Assembly (NCBI GenBank): GCA_002315235.1
Contig: DCGK01000090.1
Location: 6,469-23,308, forward strand
Direction of reading: 5' to 3'
DNA from: Ruminococcus sp. UBA1780
Lineage (GTDB): Bacteria; Bacillota; Clostridia; Oscillospirales; Ruminococcaceae
Length of the DNA: 16,840 bases
Shown: positions 1-7,436 of the stretch, piece by piece
Layout of the letters: each line of letters begins with the position of its first letter
Position numbering within the stretch: the first letter of the stretch is position 1
Notes under the pieces: model-generated
The model's database searches: none
Told to the model about the DNA's origin: nothing
What the model saw: only the letters and a program-made list of their open reading frames with translations
Program-made: the position numbers and the translations under genes

Positions 1-1407
1 TTATGGATTTCTTTAACAATTATCGCTTCAATTCTTGCTCTTGTCGGCTCCGCCCTTTCAAAGCAGGACAGCTACAAAAACATGGTTTCGCTTGTTAGTT
101 TTTCTTTTGACGGAATCGAACAGGGTCTTGACCCGAAAGGAAATGAATTCAGTGTTAATACCATAAAGAGCCCTCAGATTATCGAAAAAGCTCTGGACGA
201 TCTCAGCATTTCTTCTGACAAGCTTGAAACAGTCAGAAAGAGTATTTCCTTCGAATCCATTACTCCTAAGGAAGAGGTAGAAAGACTTACTGCATACAAA
301 AACATTTTTGATGCAGGAAACAGCAACTCAATGTCAGCCATCGACCAGATTCTTACTCCTGGTTTATACCCTAACACTTACAAGGTATACTTTGACTACG
401 CTCCTACAGGACTCACAGATACACAGGCAGCAGCACTTCTCAACTGCATTCTTGAAGGCTACAGCGAATATTTTATGGAAGCCTACGGATACAACAAGAG
501 TCTCGGAAGCCCGCTTACAGCTCTTGACTACACAGAATATGACTATGCTGAAGCGATTGATATTTTTGATGACTCACTTACCAAGCTTCTTGATTACGTC
601 AAGCAGGTTGAGGAAACCGAGCTTGAAAGCAACAGCTCGTTAAACGCTACAAGATACCGTTCTTCTGAAACAGGCTATACTTTCCCTGACCTTACTGAAA
701 CAATCAACACATTAAGAAAGATTGACCTCGAACGAATCTCATCATACATTACATACAACACTATCACAAAGGACAAGGATACACTCCTTACAAAATATAC
801 TTTCAAGGTTGAAACACTTGAAAGAGAAAAAGCTGTTTACAACGAAACACTTGCTTCCGTAAACGCTTCAATTGCAAATTACGAACAGAATACATTAATG
901 CTTTACGGCAGCGAAGCAGGAGAGGAAAGAAATGCCGAAGCAGTTAAGTCATCCGAACAGTATGACCAGCTCTTTGAAAAGAAAGCTCAGATTCAGCAGA
1001 ATCTTTCAAACACAATTCAGGAAATCAGTCTTTACTCCAAGAGAATCGAAAGACTTAATTCATCAACAACCGTAAACTCAGAAGCTAAAAAAGCAAGAGT
1101 TGAAGAAGATCTTTCCAAGATTAACGACCAGATTGACAAGCTTTACAAGCTTGTAAACAGCACAACAGATGACTTTTACAAGACTGTAGTCTTCTCTGAA
1201 GCATACAACATTCTTGTTCCTGCAAACTCATCATACGGCAATGTTACAAAGCACGCACTCAATGATGCCGTAATGCCGATTGTCATCGTTGATGCAATTC
1301 TCTTTGTTTTATATTTTGCAGTTGCTGTAGTTCTTTCATGTGTTGAAGAATATACAAAGACACACCAAGAAGAAAATATAAAAGAAAAACCGGCTGCTTC
1401 AAACTGA
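1..1407 (+). CDS. Two-TM coiled-coil membrane protein, Wzz/chain-length-determinant-like (5' partial)
   Basis: The reading frame is open from base 1, so the gene begins upstream; 468 residues are visible and the first internal ATG (base 82) is not the real start. Visible residues 1-18 are a hydrophobic segment (LTIIASILALVG). Next comes a long polar, mostly helical region, with coiled-coil-like stretches at about 265-310 and 335-405. A second hydrophobic segment lies near 423-446 (IVIVDAILFVLYFAVAVVLS), followed by a short charged tail. A periplasmic-type coiled coil held between two terminal membrane helices is the architecture of Wzz/PCP polysaccharide co-polymerases, which set polysaccharide chain length. 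That match rests on architecture: the usual proline-rich motif before the second helix is not clear here. A generic membrane-anchored coiled-coil protein is the alternative. A strong terminator follows directly. Confidence 0.6.
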   Translation, partial: LWISLTIIASILALVGSALSKQDSYKNMVSLVSFSFDGIEQGLDPKGNEFSVNTIKSPQIIEKALDDLSISSDKLETVRKSISFESITPKEEVERLTAYKNIFDAGNSNSMSAIDQILTPGLYPNTYKVYFDYAPTGLTDTQAAALLNCILEGYSEYFMEAYGYNKSLGSPLTALDYTEYDYAEAIDIFDDSLTKLLDYVKQVEETELESNSSLNATRYRSSETGYTFPDLTETINTLRKIDLERISSYITYNTITKDKDTLLTKYTFKVETLEREKAVYNETLASVNASIANYEQNTLMLYGSEAGEERNAEAVKSSEQYDQLFEKKAQIQQNLSNTIQEISLYSKRIERLNSSTTVNSEAKKARVEEDLSKINDQIDKLYKLVNSTTDDFYKTVVFSEAYNILVPANSSYGNVTKHALNDAVMPIVIVDAILFVLYFAVAVVLSCVEEYTKTHQEENIKEKPAASN

Positions 1408-1422
1408 CAGCTGATAACGGAA

Positions 1423-1468
1423 ACATCTCAGAGATACAGAATATAGTGTATCTCTGAGGTGTTTTTTT
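1423..1468 (+). terminator. Rho-independent terminator of the left-edge gene
   Basis: A 16-bp stem (1423-1438 with 1447-1462, one G-T wobble) encloses an 8-base loop and is followed by seven T residues. It ends transcription 15 bases after the stop of the left-edge gene. The T-run overlaps the stop codon of convergent coaBC. Read on the minus strand the same hairpin is followed by only three T residues, so its use as a terminator for coaBC is less certain. Confidence 0.9.
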
Positions 1469-2666
1469 ATCTGTTCTTTATTGTTTCACTGATAAAATCA
1501 AGTATTCTTGACGCCGTCTCATCCTTGCTAAGAAGAGGAAGTTCGGTTTCCCTGTTTTCAGTAATAAGAGTAACGATGTTAGTATCTCCGGCAAAACCGG
1601 CACCGGTCTGTTTAAGATTATTCGCGCATATCATGTCTATTTTTTTCTTTTTAAGCTTAGCCCTGGAATTCTCAAGCATATTCTCTGTTTCCATTGAAAA
1701 ACCGCATATAAACTGTTCCGGCGCTCTGTGTTCACCGATATAAGCAAGAATATCCTGTGTTCTTTCAAGCGGAATGCTCATGTCCCCGTCTTTTTTCTTG
1801 ATTTTCTGATCACTTACATCCGCCGGCCTGTAATCGGCAACCGCTGCTGACTTTATGACAATGTCACATTCAGTAAAATTATCCCTGACTGCCTCAAACA
1901 TGTCCTGAGCCGAAACTATATCAATTACCTTTACAAACGGAGGAGGTTCTGCTGATGCAGGACCTTTGACAAGTATTACATCAGCACCTCTGAGCATAGC
2001 CTGTCTCGCTATTGCAAAACCCATTTTTCCTGAGCTGTGATTCGATATAAATCTCACCGGATCAAGTGCTTCCTGAGTCGGTCCTGCCGTAACCAGTATA
2101 CGTTTACCTCTAAGATCCTTTTCACAGGCCGTTTCTCTGAGTATATAGTCACAGAGCAGTTTTTCAGAAGGCAGCTTTCCTTTTCCTGTATCACGGCATG
2201 CCAGGAATCCTGAATCCGGTTCAATAATATGATAGCCAAATCTGCGAAGTTTGCTGATATTATCCTGAACAATCGGATTTTCAAACATCGCTGTATTCAT
2301 TGCAGGTGCAATGTAAACCGGACATCTGGCAGCCATAACTGTAGTTGACAGCATATCGTCAGCTATCCCGGAAGCAATTTTCCCGATAATATCTGCGGAA
2401 GCAGGTGCTATCATAAACATATCTGCTCTCTGTGCCAGACTGACATGGGCAACGTGGAACTGAAAATTCCTGTCGAAGGTGTCAACCAGGCATTTGTTGT
2501 TTGTAAGAGTTTCAAAAGTAATCGGATTAATAAAGCTGACAGCGTTCTGAGTCATAATTACATGTACGTCGCAGTGCATTTTCACCAGCATGCTTGCCAG
2601 ATTAGCAGTCTTGTAGGCCGCTATTGATCCTGTTACGCCAAGAACAACACATTTACCGCTAAGCAT
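1467..2666 (-). CDS. coaBC: Bifunctional phosphopantothenoylcysteine decarboxylase / phosphopantothenate-cysteine ligase
   Basis: A 399-residue flavoprotein of coenzyme A synthesis: the CoaB half joins 4'-phosphopantothenate to cysteine using CTP, and the FMN-dependent CoaC half decarboxylates the product to 4'-phosphopantetheine. CoaC is at about residues 1-180, with the flavin-fold start GVTGSIAAYK (10-19), the catalytic-type His74 in HVAHVSL, PAMN (121-124) and the Cys157 loop GFLACRDTGKGKLP. CoaB is at about 187-399, with VTAGPTQE, ISNHSSGKMG (207-216, Asn209), KSAAVADYRP and the lysine cluster KIKKK (288-292). All key residues are present and the length is normal for the family. The ATG is preceded by an excellent TAGGAGG Shine-Dalgarno. 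It is the last gene of the minus-strand pan operon, 54 bases after panD, and a hairpin occupies that gap. Confidence 0.97.
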   Translation of the reverse strand: MLSGKCVVLGVTGSIAAYKTANLASMLVKMHCDVHVIMTQNAVSFINPITFETLTNNKCLVDTFDRNFQFHVAHVSLAQRADMFMIAPASADIIGKIASGIADDMLSTTVMAARCPVYIAPAMNTAMFENPIVQDNISKLRRFGYHIIEPDSGFLACRDTGKGKLPSEKLLCDYILRETACEKDLRGKRILVTAGPTQEALDPVRFISNHSSGKMGFAIARQAMLRGADVILVKGPASAEPPPFVKVIDIVSAQDMFEAVRDNFTECDIVIKSAAVADYRPADVSDQKIKKKDGDMSIPLERTQDILAYIGEHRAPEQFICGFSMETENMLENSRAKLKKKKIDMICANNLKQTGAGFAGDTNIVTLITENRETELPLLSKDETASRILDFISETIKNR

Positions 2667-2687
2667 AGTATTTCCCCCTCCTAAAAT

Positions 2688-2714
2688 ATATGCAGGGTAG
2701 TCAGCCCTGCATAT
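2688..2714 (-). other. Intergenic hairpin between panD and coaBC
   Basis: A perfect 10-bp inverted repeat (2688-2697 with 2705-2714) flanks a 7-base loop. In the transcript it lies 6 bases after the panD stop codon and just upstream of the coaBC Shine-Dalgarno. After the stem the RNA reads AUAUUUUAGGAGG, which is too T-poor for a strong terminator. It could be a weak attenuator, an RNA-processing or stability element, or a translation control structure. Function is inferred only from position. Confidence 0.65.
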
Positions 2715-2720
2715 TGTCTG

Positions 2721-3125
2721 TTATTTCATTTCTGTCATCTGCTCAGTCAGAAGCCCGTGCTTTTCATAATCAAGAACATTTTTTATACTGTTGTTTTCAT
2801 CCACAAAAACTACCTTAGGTCTGAAACGCCCTGCTTCATCAGGAGTCAGCGAAACATAAGCCATTATAATCACCAGATCTCCCGGCTCAACACATCTTGC
2901 AGCTGCTCCGTTAAGACATACAACCCCGGAACCAGGTTCACCTGCAATAACATACGTTTCAAATCTGTTACCGTTGTTTATATCAACTATCTGAACCTTT
3001 TCATATTCAAAAATTCCTGAAGCATCCATAAGTTCAGAATCAATAGTAATACTGCCTACATAATTAAGCTCAGCCTGCGTTACAACTGCACGGTGAATTT
3101 TGCTTTTCAGCATTGTTATTTCCAT
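2721..3125 (-). CDS. panD: Aspartate 1-decarboxylase proenzyme
   Basis: A 134-residue pyruvoyl enzyme that makes beta-alanine from L-aspartate, the amine half of pantothenate. The proenzyme cleaves itself between Gly24 and Ser25, and Ser25 becomes the pyruvoyl group; here YVGS places Gly24-Ser25 exactly as in E. coli PanD when the ATG at 3125 is used. Also visible are Lys9, Arg54, Thr57 and Tyr58 (RFETY) and the conserved NGAAAR segment (72-77). Starting at Met5 would shift the numbering, and that codon has a poorer ribosome binding site. The GAAGGG ribosome binding site lies inside the last codons of panC, whose stop is 7 bases upstream, so the two genes are probably translationally coupled. 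The C-terminal tail beyond about residue 116 is short and not recognisable. Confidence 0.96.
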   Translation of the reverse strand: MEITMLKSKIHRAVVTQAELNYVGSITIDSELMDASGIFEYEKVQIVDINNGNRFETYVIAGEPGSGVVCLNGAAARCVEPGDLVIIMAYVSLTPDEAGRFRPKVVFVDENNSIKNVLDYEKHGLLTEQMTEMK

Positions 3126-3132
3126 TATCTGA

Positions 3133-3978
3133 TTATTTCCCTTCGTAGAAGTAATTATCTATGAGTCTTGTTTTGCCGATATAAACAGCAAGCGCAACAA
3201 GAGCTCCGTTATCAATCTCAGGTATCTGCTGCATTGTGTCAAGTGAAACAATCTTGATATAGTCTGTTTTTGCAAGCGGTTCAGCGTCAATTAAAGCAGA
3301 CATTGCTGAAATTATCTCTGCTGAATTTCTTACTCCTGATGTAATAAGCTCCTCAGCCTTTCTTACTGCCTGTGAAAGAACAAGAGCTGCCTTTCTTTCA
3401 TCAGCATTCAGATATGTGTTTCTTGAGCTCTTTGCCAGACCATCATCTTCTCTGATTATCGGACATCCGATAATTTCTATATCCATATTAAGGTCTGCTG
3501 CCATTCTCTTAATTACAGCCAGCTGCTGAGCATCCTTTTTTCCGAAATATGCTCTGTCAGGCTTTACAATATTGAAAAGCTTGCTTACTACAGTACATAC
3601 TCCTCTGAAATGACACGGTCTTGTAAGGCCGCACAGTTCTTCTGTAAGAAGATTCATGTCAACGTATGACTGAAAGTTGTCTTCGTACATTTCCGATACT
3701 TCCGGAGCAAAAATAAGATCAGCACCGGCTTCAGAACATTTTTCCTTATCATGTTCAAGGTCTCTTGGATATGTTGCAAGATCCTCAGTCGGACCAAACT
3801 GCATTGGATTAACAAAGATACTTACAACAACTCTGTCATTTTCACCCGCAGCCCTGATAAGGCTCTGATGTCCTTCGTGAAGATATCCCATTGTAGGAAC
3901 AAAGCCAACAGTAAGTCCTTCCCTTCTCCACTGCTTAACTGTTTCTCTGACTTCCTTAATTGTTTTTACAACAACCAC
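3133..3978 (-). CDS. panC: Pantothenate synthetase (pantoate-beta-alanine ligase)
   Basis: A 281-residue cytosolic ligase that condenses pantoate and beta-alanine, with ATP activation to pantoyl-adenylate. Signature segments run in order: PTMGYLHEGH (28-37, the HxGH adenylate-binding motif), SIFVNPMQFGPTED (53-66), FRGVCTVVSKLFNIV (124-138), YFGKKDAQQ (144-152, a KMSKS-region equivalent) and REDDGLAKSSRN (176-187). Length is typical. The start codon is GTG, preceded by GAGGT at 7-base spacing; no ATG fits better. It lies 17 bases after the panB stop and 7 bases before panD, in the middle of the operon. Confidence 0.97.
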   Translation of the reverse strand: MVVVKTIKEVRETVKQWRREGLTVGFVPTMGYLHEGHQSLIRAAGENDRVVVSIFVNPMQFGPTEDLATYPRDLEHDKEKCSEAGADLIFAPEVSEMYEDNFQSYVDMNLLTEELCGLTRPCHFRGVCTVVSKLFNIVKPDRAYFGKKDAQQLAVIKRMAADLNMDIEIIGCPIIREDDGLAKSSRNTYLNADERKAALVLSQAVRKAEELITSGVRNSAEIISAMSALIDAEPLAKTDYIKIVSLDTMQQIPEIDNGALVALAVYIGKTRLIDNYFYEGK

Positions 3979-3995
3979 TCTAATTACCTCTTTCT

Positions 3996-4841
3996 TTATG
4001 GCTTTAACTTTTCAGCAAGTTTATTATAGTCTGTATCATCATCATTCTTAAATGAATGATCCCTGTCCGGGAATGCTCCGCTCTGTACCTCTTCTATGTA
4101 CCTGGCAAATGCATTTTTCATTTCTGCACCGACATCAGCAAATTTTTTTGCAAACTTAGGAGTAAAATCCGGAAACATTCCAAGCATATCCTGATATACA
4201 AGCACCTGTCCGTCACATCCCGCTCCTGCACCGATACCGATTGTCGGAATTTTGAGAATGCCGGAAATATATTCAGCAAGCTTTGCAGGAACACATTCGA
4301 GAACAACCATGCAGGCACCAGCCTTCTCAATCTCAAGCGCGTCACTGATAAGCTTAAGAGCTGCTGCTTCATCCTTACCCTGTACCTTGAACCCGCCGAA
4401 TACATTAACGGACTGTGGTGTCATACCAAGGTGTGCAACAACAGGAACAGATGCCTCGGTAATTGCTTTAATCTGAGGACAAACAGATGCTCCTCCCTCG
4501 AGCTTAACTGCATTTGCGCGTCCTTCCTTCATAAGTCTGCCCGCATTTACAACTGCATCATAAACAGAAGTCTGATATGACATAAAAGGCATATCAGCAA
4601 TAACAAATGCATTTTTAGCACCTCTTGCAACCGCAGCAGTATGACTTATCATATCTTCCATTGTTACTGAAAGCGTATCCTCATATCCAAGCATTGTCAT
4701 ACCCAGAGAATCACCTACGAGAATTGTATTGATTCCTGATTCATCCATCAGCTTTGCAGTTGAATAATCATATGCGGTAAGCATAGATATTTTTTCACCG
4801 TTTATTTTCTGTGTCTTAATTGTCGCAATTGTATTCTTCAT
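3996..4841 (-). CDS. panB: 3-methyl-2-oxobutanoate hydroxymethyltransferase (ketopantoate hydroxymethyltransferase)
   Basis: A 281-residue enzyme for the first committed step of pantothenate synthesis, transferring a hydroxymethyl group from methylene-tetrahydrofolate to alpha-ketoisovalerate. It is a TIM-barrel protein. Visible family motifs are MLTAYDYSTAKLMDESG (20-36), LVGDSLGMTMLGYEDTL (41-57, metal-binding Asp44), ADMPFMSY (82-89, Asp84 region), VKLEGG (112-117), AHLGMTPQSVNVFGGFKVQG (136-155) and the catalytic-glutamate segment VVLECVP (179-185), then IPTIGIGAG. The ATG is preceded by AGGAG at about 10-base spacing. First gene of the operon, with a strong promoter about 120 bases upstream. 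A panE-type ketopantoate reductase, the next step in the pathway, is not in the operon or the window. Confidence 0.97.
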   Translation of the reverse strand: MKNTIATIKTQKINGEKISMLTAYDYSTAKLMDESGINTILVGDSLGMTMLGYEDTLSVTMEDMISHTAAVARGAKNAFVIADMPFMSYQTSVYDAVVNAGRLMKEGRANAVKLEGGASVCPQIKAITEASVPVVAHLGMTPQSVNVFGGFKVQGKDEAAALKLISDALEIEKAGACMVVLECVPAKLAEYISGILKIPTIGIGAGAGCDGQVLVYQDMLGMFPDFTPKFAKKFADVGAEMKNAFARYIEEVQSGAFPDRDHSFKNDDDTDYNKLAEKLKP

Positions 4842-4960
4842 AGAATGAATCTCCTGATAAAATGTTTCAAAATCCCGGTTATGTCCTGTGAAAATCTGAT
4901 AATTTTTTACAGCCGAAGACCTGAACAGAAAAAAAATTCAGCTGTGCATTCATACAGTTA

Positions 4961-4989
4961 AGTATATCACAGCCACGTAAAAATGTCAA
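4961..4989 (-). promoter_or_regulatory. Promoter of the panB-panC-panD-coaBC operon
   Basis: Read on the minus strand: -35 TTGACA (4984-4989), exactly 17 bases, -10 TATACT (4961-4966), with a TGn extension before the -10. This is a near-consensus sigma-A promoter. It predicts a leader of about 110 bases before panB. The leader holds a nested imperfect stem (CTGAA pairing with TTCAG, enclosed by ACAG/CTGT) around a run of eight U residues. No known riboswitch was recognised in it. Confidence 0.85.
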
Positions 4990-5030
4990 TTTGGAGAACA
5001 GATATTTTTAAAAATTTATTCTTAAGGTAC

Positions 5031-5059
5031 TTGATAATTTTCACAATATCTGCTATAAT
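5031..5059 (+). promoter_or_regulatory. Promoter of the GGDEF gene pair
   Basis: -35 TTGATA (5031-5036), 17-base spacer, -10 TATAAT (5054-5059) with a TGC extension in front. It diverges from the pan promoter, with 41 bases between the two -35 boxes. The predicted transcript starts near 5066 and has a leader of about 140 bases containing the inverted repeat at 5099-5181. Confidence 0.85.
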
Positions 5060-5098
5060 TATAGTGTATAATTGGTAAAAAGTATCAATATATTTTTA

Positions 5099-5181
5099 TT
5101 AAGGAAACGCTGATTAAGTCTGACGTACAGAATGTGCAGGCAGAGTTTTCGTCAGACGTGATTTAATCAGTGCTTCCTTAA
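5099..5181. repeat. Long imperfect inverted repeat in the GGDEF leader (possible MITE/REP-like element)
   Basis: The left arm 5099-5125 (begins TTAAGGAAACGCTGATTAA, ends GTCTGACG) pairs with the right arm 5150-5181 (begins CGTCAGACG, ends TTCCTTAA). There is one mismatch, one wobble and a 5-base bulge, and the loop is 24 bases. No T-run follows, so it does not look like a terminator. A 15-base segment nearly identical to one end occurs again at 8081-8095, which suggests a dispersed repeat family. In the RNA it would form a stable hairpin ending about 12 bases before the ribosome binding site. Confidence 0.75.
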
Positions 5182-5207
5182 GTATATATAACCGGGAGGT
5201 TTTGGGA

Positions 5208-6290
5208 TTGGGAAAAGAAAAAAGTAATTCCGCTTTTTACGAATTTCTTGAAAAACACAGTGAAACAGCTTTTTCATTCATGTGTCTTGCGGTGCATTTA
5301 TCGTATGTAATATCTTTTCTGGCGTATGAAATATATCCTATGGCAATGATAAACGTATTCAGCGTAATATTTTACTCGTGTACAAGTTTTATAAAAAAAA
5401 TTCGTGTCCAGACAGAAAAGGTTCTGGTAGCTTCATATTATGAGATTACTGTATTTTCGGTATTATGTGAACTGCTCAGCCGCGGCACTTTCGGGTTTTC
5501 AATGTTTGTAGTAGGAACAGTTTCAGCAGTTGTATATGTTACTCCGTCATACAAGAGCAGACATCTGTTTTTCCAGATAACATCGATTGTCTCTATTCTT
5601 GCTGTAAATATTGCAAATCTCTATCTTCCGGATTTTGTTTTTTCTTCAATACGCGAACAGTGCATTCCGAGAGCAGAATTTTACCGGATGTTTAACATCA
5701 TTATTACAGTCTGCTCCATTATTTACTATGCATTTTTCTATAATATTCAGCTGGGACGTGCAAGAAAGGAACTCGAATACAACAGCACACATGATATTCT
5801 TACAGGCCTCTTCAACCGCAGATACGTATACGATTTAATAGACAGCACAGATTCTGATTCCGTTGCTGTTGCCCTTCTCGATATTGACCACTTCAAAAAA
5901 GTAAATGATACCTTCGGACATGACACCGGTGATGATGTGCTTGTCAGTGTTTCATCCATTATCCGTGAAACAGCTGAAAAAGACAGCATCTGCCCGGTAA
6001 GATGGGGCGGCGAGGAATTTATTATGTTTTTCGCCAAAGGAAGTGAATCAGATGCATACAGAATTGTCAGCAGTTTATGTTCAGATATTTCCGAAAAAAC
6101 CATTCTGCCGGACAGCACTCATGTAACTCTTACTGCAGGAATTTCCAGCGGAAACAAAAAAGATTTTGACAAGCTGGTCAAGCAGGCTGACACATTTCTT
6201 TATGAAGGCAAGCAGAACGGAAGAAACTGCATCGTTTACGCTGAAAACGTTTCTGAAATATCGGGAGGTGCCTATGAATCAAAGCAGTAA
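5208..6290 (+). CDS. Membrane-bound GGDEF protein, predicted diguanylate cyclase (first of pair)
   Basis: Predicted to make the second messenger c-di-GMP from two GTP at the membrane. About six hydrophobic segments (about residues 23-41, 44-62, 72-90, 95-113, 119-139, 160-179) form an unrecognised sensory domain, followed by a GGDEF domain at about 188-345. Active-site features are intact: LTGLFNRR, LLDIDHFKKVND and GGEEF (267-271). The product-inhibition RxxD site is absent, since the residues at the required positions before GGEEF are Lys and Ile. Start choice: no ATG is available. TTG at 5208 sits 8 bases after GGGAGG, whereas TTG at 5202 is only 2 bases after it, so 5208 (360 aa) is preferred. 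Its last 17 bases overlap the next gene. Confidence 0.9.
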   Translation: MGKEKSNSAFYEFLEKHSETAFSFMCLAVHLSYVISFLAYEIYPMAMINVFSVIFYSCTSFIKKIRVQTEKVLVASYYEITVFSVLCELLSRGTFGFSMFVVGTVSAVVYVTPSYKSRHLFFQITSIVSILAVNIANLYLPDFVFSSIREQCIPRAEFYRMFNIIITVCSIIYYAFFYNIQLGRARKELEYNSTHDILTGLFNRRYVYDLIDSTDSDSVAVALLDIDHFKKVNDTFGHDTGDDVLVSVSSIIRETAEKDSICPVRWGGEEFIMFFAKGSESDAYRIVSSLCSDISEKTILPDSTHVTLTAGISSGNKKDFDKLVKQADTFLYEGKQNGRNCIVYAENVSEISGGAYESKQ

Positions 6291-7341
6291 TCAGAACAGT
6301 CTGATCCAGAAAATGTCTTTACATAAAAATGCTATCTTCCTTTTTATGTGTCTCGGAGTTCACGTTGCGTACATGATAGTATTTTTTTTAATGAAAGCTA
6401 ATTTTCTTTCTCTTCTTAATCTGATCAGCACATTGTTTTTTATCGTTTTTATTGTTATTGAAAAAAACAAGGAACAGTCAGAGCGAATAATTGTCATTTC
6501 CTATTTTGAAATAATTCTGTTTTCATTCAACAGTGAACTGCTGACCGTCGGAAACTACGGCTTCATATACTTTACGCTTGGCATGGTTTCTGTTGTTTTC
6601 TATCTTGCGCCGTCGTTTGGTGACAAAAGATTCCGTTTCCAGATTATCGGCATGATAGCAGCTCTGGGAACTTTCTTTTCAAATGCTGACTTTGTTGAAA
6701 AAATGCTTCCTGCATCACATCGTCTGACCTCAGAATATGCGAAGCTTTTTTACACAATCAATCTTGCAATAGCTCTGTTTACAATTGTTTATACCTCGTT
6801 CTTCTATGAAGTTGAGCTTGAGATGGTTAAAAACACTCTTGACTACAACAGCAATCACGATGCACTTACAGGCCTGTATAACAGAAGGTTTCTCTACCGT
6901 TCCATTAACAGGGAGTCGAACACCTTTATAACTGCCGTAATCCTTGATATAGACAATTTTAAGAAAATCAATGATAATTTCGGACATGACAAGGGTGATG
7001 AAGTTCTTCAGAAGATTTCAGAGTGCATAAAGTCATACAATACAAGCGATCATTACGCCTGCAGATGGGGCGGAGAAGAATTTGTAATTTACTATCACTG
7101 CTCTGACGCTGAAACTGCTTACAAAAAAGTATCTTCTCTCTGCAGCAAAATTTCATCAAGTGTTATTCTTCCTGACAATACAGCCGTAACGGTCACTGCC
7201 GGTCTTTCAGAGGGTCGTCCGAAGGATTTTGACAGTGTGATAAAAAAAGCTGATGACTACCTCTACATCGGAAAAAAATCAGGCAAGAACCGTATTGTAT
7301 GGTATAAAAACGAACAGGAACTTGCTTCGTCAATCTCATGA
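6274..7341 (+). CDS. Membrane-bound GGDEF protein, predicted diguanylate cyclase (paralogue of its neighbour)
   Basis: 355 residues with the same plan as the preceding gene: six hydrophobic segments within about 19-180, then a GGDEF domain at about 188-345 with LTGLYNRR, ILDIDNFKKINDNFGHD and GGEEF (266-270). The RxxD inhibitory site is also missing. The membrane halves are clearly related: both carry FMCL-VH near the start, EI--FS---ELL--G--GF in the middle and a final EY---F---N segment before the cyclase domain. This points to tandem duplication. The ATG at 6274 has GGGAGG five bases upstream inside the preceding gene. The open frame extends further upstream but lacks a ribosome binding site there and does not match the paralogue. 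Overlap implies translational coupling and possibly heterodimers. A terminator follows. Confidence 0.92.
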   Translation: MNQSSNQNSLIQKMSLHKNAIFLFMCLGVHVAYMIVFFLMKANFLSLLNLISTLFFIVFIVIEKNKEQSERIIVISYFEIILFSFNSELLTVGNYGFIYFTLGMVSVVFYLAPSFGDKRFRFQIIGMIAALGTFFSNADFVEKMLPASHRLTSEYAKLFYTINLAIALFTIVYTSFFYEVELEMVKNTLDYNSNHDALTGLYNRRFLYRSINRESNTFITAVILDIDNFKKINDNFGHDKGDEVLQKISECIKSYNTSDHYACRWGGEEFVIYYHCSDAETAYKKVSSLCSKISSSVILPDNTAVTVTAGLSEGRPKDFDSVIKKADDYLYIGKKSGKNRIVWYKNEQELASSIS

Positions 7342-7372
7342 CTTACAACATTGTCATCGGATGAGCAAAGCA

Positions 7373-7419
7373 AAAAAACACGTATCAGATTTACCGGTTA
7401 AATCTGATACGTGTTTTTT
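7373..7419. terminator. Bidirectional terminator between the GGDEF pair and the convergent hypothetical gene
   Basis: A perfect 20-bp stem (7373-7392 with 7400-7419) with a 7-base loop has an A-run on the left and a T-run on the right, so it works in both directions. It serves the GGDEF genes on the plus strand and the gene ending at 7437 on the minus strand. Confidence 0.95.
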
Positions 7420-7436
7420 ATTCTGTATTCCTGTTA

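Noticed and set aside
4056..4580. Plus-strand frame of 174 codons opposite panB
   Set aside because: Cys/Asn-rich translation without family motifs, fully inside a clearly identified panB on the other strand.
4842..4960. Known riboswitch (TPP, FMN, lysine, glycine or similar) upstream of panB
   Set aside because: No conserved core of any class I know was recognised; only generic stems and a U-tract are visible.
5099..5181. Reading the leader inverted repeat as a terminator
   Set aside because: No T-run follows the stem on either strand, and a gene with a good ribosome binding site starts immediately after.
6166..6273. Upstream extension of the second GGDEF gene (start at 6166)
   Set aside because: The extra 36 residues lie within the first GGDEF gene in another frame and lack a ribosome binding site; ATG 6274 has GGGAGG and matches the paralogue's N-terminus.
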